Source of the DNA: Lichenihabitans sp033947565
GTDB taxonomy: Bacteria; Pseudomonadota; Alphaproteobacteria; Rhizobiales; Beijerinckiaceae
Direction: 5' to 3'
Length of the DNA: 64,000 nucleotides
Assembly (NCBI RefSeq): GCF_033947565.1
Contig: NZ_JARPVX010000011.1
Location: 1-64,000, forward strand
A program made the position numbers and the translations under genes. This document shows, one piece after another, positions 58,762 through 64,000 of the stretch; position 1 is the stretch's first letter; each line of letters opens with the position of its first letter. Below the pieces are notes generated by a model that searched no databases, was not told the DNA's origin, and saw only the letters and a program-made list of their open reading frames with translations.

Positions 58762-59424
58762 ATGACGATCGTCGATCCGGTTTCCAGCCTGCCTCCCTCG
58801 CGCCGTGGATTAATGTTGATCCTGTCGTCGCCGTCCGGCGCCGGCAAGACCACGCTCACCCGGCTGCTGTTGCAGAACCGCGAGCTCGACCTCACCCTGT
58901 CCGTGTCGGTCACCACACGGGCGCGTCGGGCCAGCGAGGCCGACGGCATCCATTATCACTTCATCACCCCGGCGACCTTTGCGGCCCTGCGGGACGCCGG
59001 CGACCTGCTGGAACATGCCGAAGTGCATGGCAATTCCTATGGCACGCCCCGGGCGCCGGCCGAGGAGGTGCTGGCGGGCGGCCGCGACATGCTGTTCGAC
59101 ATCGATTATCAGGGGACGCAGCAGGTCCGGGCCAAGGCGCCCCAGGACGCCGTGACGATCTTCATTCTGCCGCCCTCGATGCGGGAGTTGCGGGGGAGGC
59201 TCGAGCGTCGAGCCGAGGATTCGGCCGACGTCATCGACGCTCGGCTGGCCGCGTCGCGCAACGAGATCTCCCGCTGGACCAGCTACGATTACGTGCTGGT
59301 CAACGAGGATCTGCAGCAGACGTTTGGCAGCGTGCTGTCGATCCTGAAGGCCGAGCGGTTGCGGCGCCTGCGTCAGACGGCGGTGACGACCGCGCTCGTG
59401 GCGCGCCTCATGGACGAGCGTTGA
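58762..59424 (+). CDS. gmk: guanylate kinase
   Basis: A 220-residue kinase converting GMP to GDP. The P-loop is SSPSGAGKTTLTR. GMP-site residues appear in SVTTRARRASEADGIHYHF and HGNSYGTPR, and DIDYQGTQQV follows. The final 17 bp overlap the convergent rsmA gene. Confidence 0.97.
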   Translation: MTIVDPVSSLPPSRRGLMLILSSPSGAGKTTLTRLLLQNRELDLTLSVSVTTRARRASEADGIHYHFITPATFAALRDAGDLLEHAEVHGNSYGTPRAPAEEVLAGGRDMLFDIDYQGTQQVRAKAPQDAVTIFILPPSMRELRGRLERRAEDSADVIDARLAASRNEISRWTSYDYVLVNEDLQQTFGSVLSILKAERLRRLRQTAVTTALVARLMDER

Positions 59425-60301
59425 TCCGCCGCTCGTCCCACCAGCTGGCCATGGCGACGAAATCCGCGATGGTGAGTTCCTCGGCCCGGCGGGTACCGTC
59501 GACCGCGGCCGCGTCCAGCATGGGTTGCAGATCCGCCGGCTGAAGACCCGGCAGCGCCTTCAACGATTGGCGCAGCATCTTGCGACGCTGCCCGAATGCC
59601 GCCTGCGTGACGGCCGAGAGGGCGCCCGCCCTGCAGGGCAGCGGATCGGGCCGAGGCACCAGTTCGACGATCGAGGATGTGATCTTCGGCGGCGGCGTAA
59701 AGGCCGAGGCCGGCACGTCGAACTGGATACGGGCCTTGGTGCGCCAGCCGCACAGCACACCGAGGCGGCCGTAGTCGACCCGCTGGGCCGGTGTCGCGAC
59801 GATGCGTTCGGCCACCTCGCGCTGGAACATCAGCACCATGCGGTCGAACCAGGGCGGCCATGGCTCCGTTTCGAGCCAGCCTGTCAGCAGTGCCGTACCG
59901 ACATTGTAGGGAAGGTTCGCCACGATGCGCAGCGGCCGTCCGGGTACCGCATAGGCGCTCGGGTCCACCGTCAGCGCGTCGCCCTCGATCACCTCGAGGC
60001 GTCCGGGATAATGCGCCGCCACCTCGGCCAGGGCCGCCAGGCAGCGGCTGTCCTGCTCGATCGCCACGACGCGTTCGGCGCCTTGGGCCAGCAGGGCCCG
60101 GGTGAGGCCGCCTGGGCCCGGTCCGACCTCGACCACCGTGACGCCCGCCAGAGGCCCGGCGGTCCGGGCGATGCGAGCCGTCAGGTTCAGGTCGAAAAGG
60201 AAATTCTGCCCGAGCGACCGCTTCGGCTCGAGCCCGTGTCGCGCCACCACGTCGCGAAGCGGCGGCAATCCGTCGGAGGTGACCTCGGAACCCGCCGCCA
60301 T
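59408..60301 (-). CDS. rsmA: 16S rRNA dimethyladenosine transferase
   Basis: A 297-residue KsgA/RsmA that dimethylates two adjacent adenosines near the 3' end of 16S rRNA, a late 30S assembly step. The SAM motif is EVGPGPGGLT and the catalytic motif is NLPYNVGT. SLGQNFLFD and FGQRRKMLRQSLK are also conserved. It lies 5 bp after lptD. In many alphaproteobacteria surA and pdxA sit between these two genes. Confidence 0.97.
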   Translation of the reverse strand: MAAGSEVTSDGLPPLRDVVARHGLEPKRSLGQNFLFDLNLTARIARTAGPLAGVTVVEVGPGPGGLTRALLAQGAERVVAIEQDSRCLAALAEVAAHYPGRLEVIEGDALTVDPSAYAVPGRPLRIVANLPYNVGTALLTGWLETEPWPPWFDRMVLMFQREVAERIVATPAQRVDYGRLGVLCGWRTKARIQFDVPASAFTPPPKITSSIVELVPRPDPLPCRAGALSAVTQAAFGQRRKMLRQSLKALPGLQPADLQPMLDAAAVDGTRRAEELTIADFVAMASWWDERRINARP

Positions 60302-60306
60302 GACGT

Positions 60307-62865
60307 TCAGTGGCCGTCTTCCACGACGCTGTTGCCGAGGGCCGACGATCCGCTGGCGGATGCCAGGGTCCGCAACGTCAGCGTGAAGGTGAGAGTCTTG
60401 TCGTCATATTCGGTGTTGGATGCCGTGGTGTAGCTCTGGGAATAATTGACGCTGAAGGTCGTGCATTCGTCGTTATAGCCGACGCCGAGCCCAAGCACCG
60501 ACAGCTTGGGGCGGCCCAAGGGCGTGTCGTAGGCGCCGGTGGTTGTGTTGTATTTGTAGGGCTTGAGGTCCAGCGTGGTGTTGGCGCTGACGAAATAATG
60601 GTCGAGGAAGTTGTAGCGCCCCGTCAGCAGCACGCCTTCGCGGGTGAACGGATAGCCGACCAGCGGTTGCGCCTCGTAGCGCGAGAACTGCACAGACGAC
60701 GAGAAGTCCATGATGCTGAAGCGCCCGATCAGGTCGATCGTCTCGGGTGTGAAATCCTGCTGGTTGAAGCGCCCCTTGGCGATGAACGACAGGTTGGAGT
60801 TCGGCGCGAGGGCGAAGCGGCCGACATAATCCGAGTTGGTCGTCTCGAGGCCCGACTGCGAAGACACCTGCGAGATGTCGGACACGCCATAGGAATTGGT
60901 GCCTGCGAGTTGCACCGACTCGCCGAACAAGGCGTTCACATAGCCGCCCTGCTGGAACGTCATTGAATATTGGCCGCCGACGTTGGCCCGCACGCCACCC
61001 TCGACCCGATCGTAGCCGGAGAACTTATTCCACTCGAACAAGTTGGTATCGTCGAAGAACAGGCTCTGGGCGTCTTCATTAGGCCGCTGCCCGGCGTCCG
61101 TTTCGTTGGGCCGCACGATCACCTGGGCGATCGGCTCGAGCGTATGGGTGACGCTGCCGGTCTGCGCCACGAAAGGGTAGCGCCAGTCGAGGCCGATGCC
61201 CGGCATCGCCCGGGCAAACAGCGAGTTGTTTGAACTGAAGAAATTCGACTGATTGGTGTTGGCGATAACCGACGTCGAGGACCCGTTCGTGAACGAGAAG
61301 GTGTCGGAGGTGTTGAGGTTGTAGCCTTCCACGTCGAAGCGCGCGAAGGCGAAGGGCGTCCAGACTTCGCCGATCGGGTCGATGAACTTGCGCTGCCAGG
61401 TGATCTGCGCTGAGGCCCGCTCGGTGCTGCCACCGATGCCGCGGAGCAGGCAGGTCGGGGGGGTGAAGTTCGGCTTCGCGGGATTGGCGGTCGGGCAAAC
61501 GTCGTAGAGCCCATAAGCCTTGTCGAGCAGCCGCGTGCCGGTCGACTCGTAATAAGCGGCATCGCGGCTCAGCGCCGTGATGTTGGCGTCAATATTGACC
61601 TCGCCGCCGATCCCCAGCGAGCGCGCCGGATCGACCGCGACGGTGCGGTTGTAATCGACCGTCGGCAGCACGAGCGGCTGCTGCTTTTCGAAGTCGAACG
61701 ACGACAGGCCCTGGATATAGTAGCCGCGCAGATCGAAGAAGCTGCGGTCGCCCTTGCCGGTCAGGTAGACGGTGGAGATCGACTCGCGGATGTAGTCCGC
61801 CGTCAGCGTATCGTCGCGGACCTTGTAGTCCTGGAAAAAGTACTTGTCCGAGAAGACCGCGATGTCCCAGCCGTATTTCCACTCGGGGTTGATGTAGAAC
61901 TGCCCCTTGGTCTCGATCGAGCCGCGCAGATCGCGCTGCCCTGACCCATAGGGCGAGGCCGCGAAGGCGCTGGGATCGAGCTGGTAGATCCCGGTGGCGC
62001 GGATGTTGTAGGTGCCGGTGCTGAGGCGCTGGCGGAACTCGGCCTGGCCAAGCACGCCCTGGCGCGTCAGGATCGTGGGCGTCAGCGTCACGTCGTAGTC
62101 GGGCGCGAGATTCCAGAAATACGGGATCGAGGTGCCAAAGCCGAGGCGCTCGTTATACAGGAAGCGCGGTGCCAGGACGCCGCTCTTCTTGGTGACGCTC
62201 GGATCGGGGCTGGACAGGTAGGGGAAATAGGCCAGGGGGACGCCGGCCAATTCGAAGGTGGCGTCCTCGTAGTAGATCATCTGCTCGTCGGACTTGTGGA
62301 TGATCTTGACGGCCTTGACCTGCCAAAGCGGCGGCCGCTCGGGATGCTCCTTGCAGGGCGCGCAGGCCGTATAGGTGCTCTTGTCGAGCACGGTGGTCTC
62401 GCCTTCGTTGCGTTCGGCCCGCGGCGCCGTGATCGTCGTCTTGTCGGCCGTCAGCGTGCTCAGGCTGTCGATGAACCCGCTGCGGAAATCATCCGTCAGA
62501 TCGAACCGGGTGGCATGCGTCACCGAGCCATCGGCTTCGGTCAGCTTGGCATTGCCTTCGGCATAAACGCGGCTGGTCGCGCGATTGTAGATCACCTTGT
62601 CGGCTTCGAGGGTGCGGCCCTGGTAATAAAGCTGCACATTGCCTTCGGCCGTGACCACGTTGGTGTCGCGGTTGTAGACGAGCTGATTGGCCTGGACGAC
62701 CAGCCGGTCGGTCTTTTGCGGCGCGGCGGTTCCCGCCTGCGCCGGAGCGGAGGCAACCTGGGCCGCATGGGCCGTGCCTACGCTCGCCGTCGCCAGCAAG
62801 GTGGCGAGGAGAACGGTGGCGACCTGTCCGAACATGGCGATACGCGACTTCACTTCCATTCGCAC
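60307..62865 (-). CDS. lptD: LPS-assembly protein LptD
   Basis: An 852-residue outer-membrane protein that delivers lipopolysaccharide to the cell surface with LptE. A signal peptide (VATVLLATLLATASVGTAHA) is followed by an OstA/LptA-like domain (about 55-150, YNRDTNVVTAEGNVQL) and a large barrel domain. A CAPCKEH pair near residue 170 and a later CPTAN/TCLL pair could form disulfides. PYFWNLAPDYDVTLTPTI is a family motif. It is cotranscribed with lptG, 17 bp upstream. Confidence 0.96.
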   Translation of the reverse strand: MRMEVKSRIAMFGQVATVLLATLLATASVGTAHAAQVASAPAQAGTAAPQKTDRLVVQANQLVYNRDTNVVTAEGNVQLYYQGRTLEADKVIYNRATSRVYAEGNAKLTEADGSVTHATRFDLTDDFRSGFIDSLSTLTADKTTITAPRAERNEGETTVLDKSTYTACAPCKEHPERPPLWQVKAVKIIHKSDEQMIYYEDATFELAGVPLAYFPYLSSPDPSVTKKSGVLAPRFLYNERLGFGTSIPYFWNLAPDYDVTLTPTILTRQGVLGQAEFRQRLSTGTYNIRATGIYQLDPSAFAASPYGSGQRDLRGSIETKGQFYINPEWKYGWDIAVFSDKYFFQDYKVRDDTLTADYIRESISTVYLTGKGDRSFFDLRGYYIQGLSSFDFEKQQPLVLPTVDYNRTVAVDPARSLGIGGEVNIDANITALSRDAAYYESTGTRLLDKAYGLYDVCPTANPAKPNFTPPTCLLRGIGGSTERASAQITWQRKFIDPIGEVWTPFAFARFDVEGYNLNTSDTFSFTNGSSTSVIANTNQSNFFSSNNSLFARAMPGIGLDWRYPFVAQTGSVTHTLEPIAQVIVRPNETDAGQRPNEDAQSLFFDDTNLFEWNKFSGYDRVEGGVRANVGGQYSMTFQQGGYVNALFGESVQLAGTNSYGVSDISQVSSQSGLETTNSDYVGRFALAPNSNLSFIAKGRFNQQDFTPETIDLIGRFSIMDFSSSVQFSRYEAQPLVGYPFTREGVLLTGRYNFLDHYFVSANTTLDLKPYKYNTTTGAYDTPLGRPKLSVLGLGVGYNDECTTFSVNYSQSYTTASNTEYDDKTLTFTLTLRTLASASGSSALGNSVVEDGH

Positions 62866-62882
62866 TTAGGCAGCGTCCCGCA

Positions 62883-63965
62883 TCAACCATCTTCCTGGTA
62901 CAACAGCACCAGCGATCCCAACATACTCCCGACAATGGCCGGAGACCAAGCGGCGACCTGCGTGCTGAGGAGGCCGGCACCGCCGAGATCCCCAACCAGT
63001 TTGGTTGCGACATAAAGCACGAAGCCCGATGCCACGCCGCCCGCCACCATGCGGGCCACGCCACCAAACCGGAAAAACCTTAAGGAAAACGAAGCCGCCA
63101 CGAGAACCATGGCGACGAACAACAGCGGCCGGGCCAGAAGCTTCTGATATTGCAGCGCATAGGCGGTGGCATCCAACCCGGCGCGTTCGGTTCGGTCCCG
63201 CACTTCGGGCAGCTCCCAGAACGGCACGCTTTCGGGCGGGACGAAGGATTGGGTCACCTGTTCGGGCGTCAGATTGCTGGCCAGCAGGTAGGTGTGGTCG
63301 TCCACCGGCGCCGTGTCGGGCGCCAGGACGCGTGCGTTTTCCATCGACCAGTATCCCGGATGCAACGCCACATGATCCGACTCGATGCGTTCCATGAAGG
63401 ATCCGTCGGGCTCGAACACGAAGGCCGTGACGCCCGACAGATTGATTCCCCCGTCGCTGGCCCGGGTGGCACGCAAGATCGCCTGGCCGTCGAGGCTCTT
63501 CTGCCGGATCCACAGGTCGGCGTCGCCGGTGCCGCCCTTCTGGCCGAACAGCTTGACTTCAAGCCGATCGGCCCGCTGCTTGAAGATGGCGGACATCGGA
63601 TTGTAGACCGTCACGGCGAACAGGCCGAGCGCGAGCGCCACCGCGACAGGCGGCAGCAGGAACTGCCACACCGACACGCCCGCGGCCCGGGCGACGATCA
63701 GCTCGAGTTTGCGCGTCAGGTTAAGGAACGCGAACATGGCGCCGAACAACACCGCGAAGGGCAGCATCTGTTCGGCCACCGCGGGCACGCGCAGCAGCGA
63801 CAACAGCGCCACGAGCTGTGCGGTCGCCCCCTTGGTGTCGCCCGAGCGCCGGAACAGCTCCACGAAGTCGATAAGATAGATCAGGGCGAACATCGTCCCG
63901 AAGACGCCCATCACGGTGCTGAGGAAGCGGGTCGACAGGTATCGCGCGAGGGTGAAGCCGACCAT
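62883..63965 (-). CDS. lptG: LPS export ABC transporter permease LptG
   Basis: A 360-residue inner-membrane permease that, with LptF and the ATPase LptB, extracts LPS from the inner membrane. Six helices surround a periplasmic jellyroll (about 130-265). Conserved segments are LARYLSTRFLSTV at the start, VAEQMLPFAVLFGAMFAF and a VTVYNPMSA junction. It follows lptF directly. Confidence 0.96.
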   Translation of the reverse strand: MVGFTLARYLSTRFLSTVMGVFGTMFALIYLIDFVELFRRSGDTKGATAQLVALLSLLRVPAVAEQMLPFAVLFGAMFAFLNLTRKLELIVARAAGVSVWQFLLPPVAVALALGLFAVTVYNPMSAIFKQRADRLEVKLFGQKGGTGDADLWIRQKSLDGQAILRATRASDGGINLSGVTAFVFEPDGSFMERIESDHVALHPGYWSMENARVLAPDTAPVDDHTYLLASNLTPEQVTQSFVPPESVPFWELPEVRDRTERAGLDATAYALQYQKLLARPLLFVAMVLVAASFSLRFFRFGGVARMVAGGVASGFVLYVATKLVGDLGGAGLLSTQVAAWSPAIVGSMLGSLVLLYQEDG

Positions 63966-63967
63966 GC

Positions 63968-64000
63968 TCAGGCGTGTTTCTGCCGGACGCTCGGCATCAC
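63968..64000 (-). CDS. lptF: C-terminal end of LptF, partial
   Basis: Only ten codons and the TGA at 63968-63970 are in the window (end VMPSVRQKHA). The call rests on position: lptF precedes lptG in nearly all alphaproteobacteria and here the stop lies 2 bp before the lptG ATG. The sequence itself is too short for recognition. Confidence 0.5.
   Translation of the reverse strand: MMPSVRQKHA

Noticed and set aside
1..64000. Search for tRNA, rRNA, CRISPR arrays, prophage or phage-defence genes
   Set aside because: No T-loop signatures with paired acceptor stems, no regularly spaced repeats and no integrase, terminase or known defence gene were seen by eye; tRNAscan-SE, CRISPR finders and DefenseFinder would settle it.

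Overview
The window comes from a GC-rich alphaproteobacterium, most likely order Hyphomicrobiales (Rhizobiales). This is inferred from gene families and gene order: trpGDC-moaC-moeA, glyA-rib-nusB, rpsF-rpsR-DUF2232-rplI, fabD-fabG-acpP-fabF-mltG, a bo3 oxidase operon followed by SURF1, a BTLCP protease and an iron-sulfur photolyase. No genus can be named from the sequence alone. Coding density is very high, and many neighbours share ATGA, GTGA, TTGA or TGATG stop/start overlaps, which suggests translational coupling.

Layout. 1-8.3 kb: a TPM/LemA membrane pair, dodecin, a DEAD-box RNA helicase, an FeS-type photolyase, a methyltransferase, a small secreted protein, a BTLCP protease and an outer-membrane-barrel candidate, with an AT-richer palindrome-bearing spacer at 6944-7442. 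8.3-11.5 kb: a light-sensing module made of a bacteriophytochrome hybrid HWE kinase and a biliverdin-producing heme oxygenase. 11.8-16 kb: tryptophan and molybdopterin genes in one coupled run. 16-19.3 kb: a glutathione S-transferase gene cut by a complete IS66-family element (2616 bp, perfect 8-bp target duplication). 19.4-25.9 kb: an MFS transporter divergent from cyoABCD-SURF1. 26-35.8 kb: mixed genes (YggT, FAH hydrolase, GT-C-like membrane protein, CopD, SRAP, CBS protein, hisI/folE, Fe-S scaffold, YidD). 36-44 kb: thrS, a stand-alone Lrp sensor domain, a secreted three-repeat protein, tusA, a coupled asmA-like/trmO/mobA run and an L,D-transpeptidase. 44-49.5 kb: glyA-ribD-ribE-ribH-nusB, then an aldose epimerase. 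49.5-52 kb: the ribosomal rplI/rpsR/rpsF cluster. 53-59.4 kb: the fatty-acid synthesis cluster, mltG and gmk. 59.4-64 kb: rsmA, lptD, lptG and the very end of lptF.

Most of the window is core metabolism and envelope biogenesis, and I found no clear new defence or biosynthetic system. The most informative unusual points are the IS66 insertion and its decayed host gene, a 48-bp stop-bearing insertion inside the transposase leader, several conserved alphaproteobacterial clusters that lack an expected member (nrdR, surA-pdxA, yicC, lexA), the palindromes around 7.0-7.4 kb, and a secreted protein built of three similar repeats. No tRNA, rRNA, CRISPR array or prophage was recognised.
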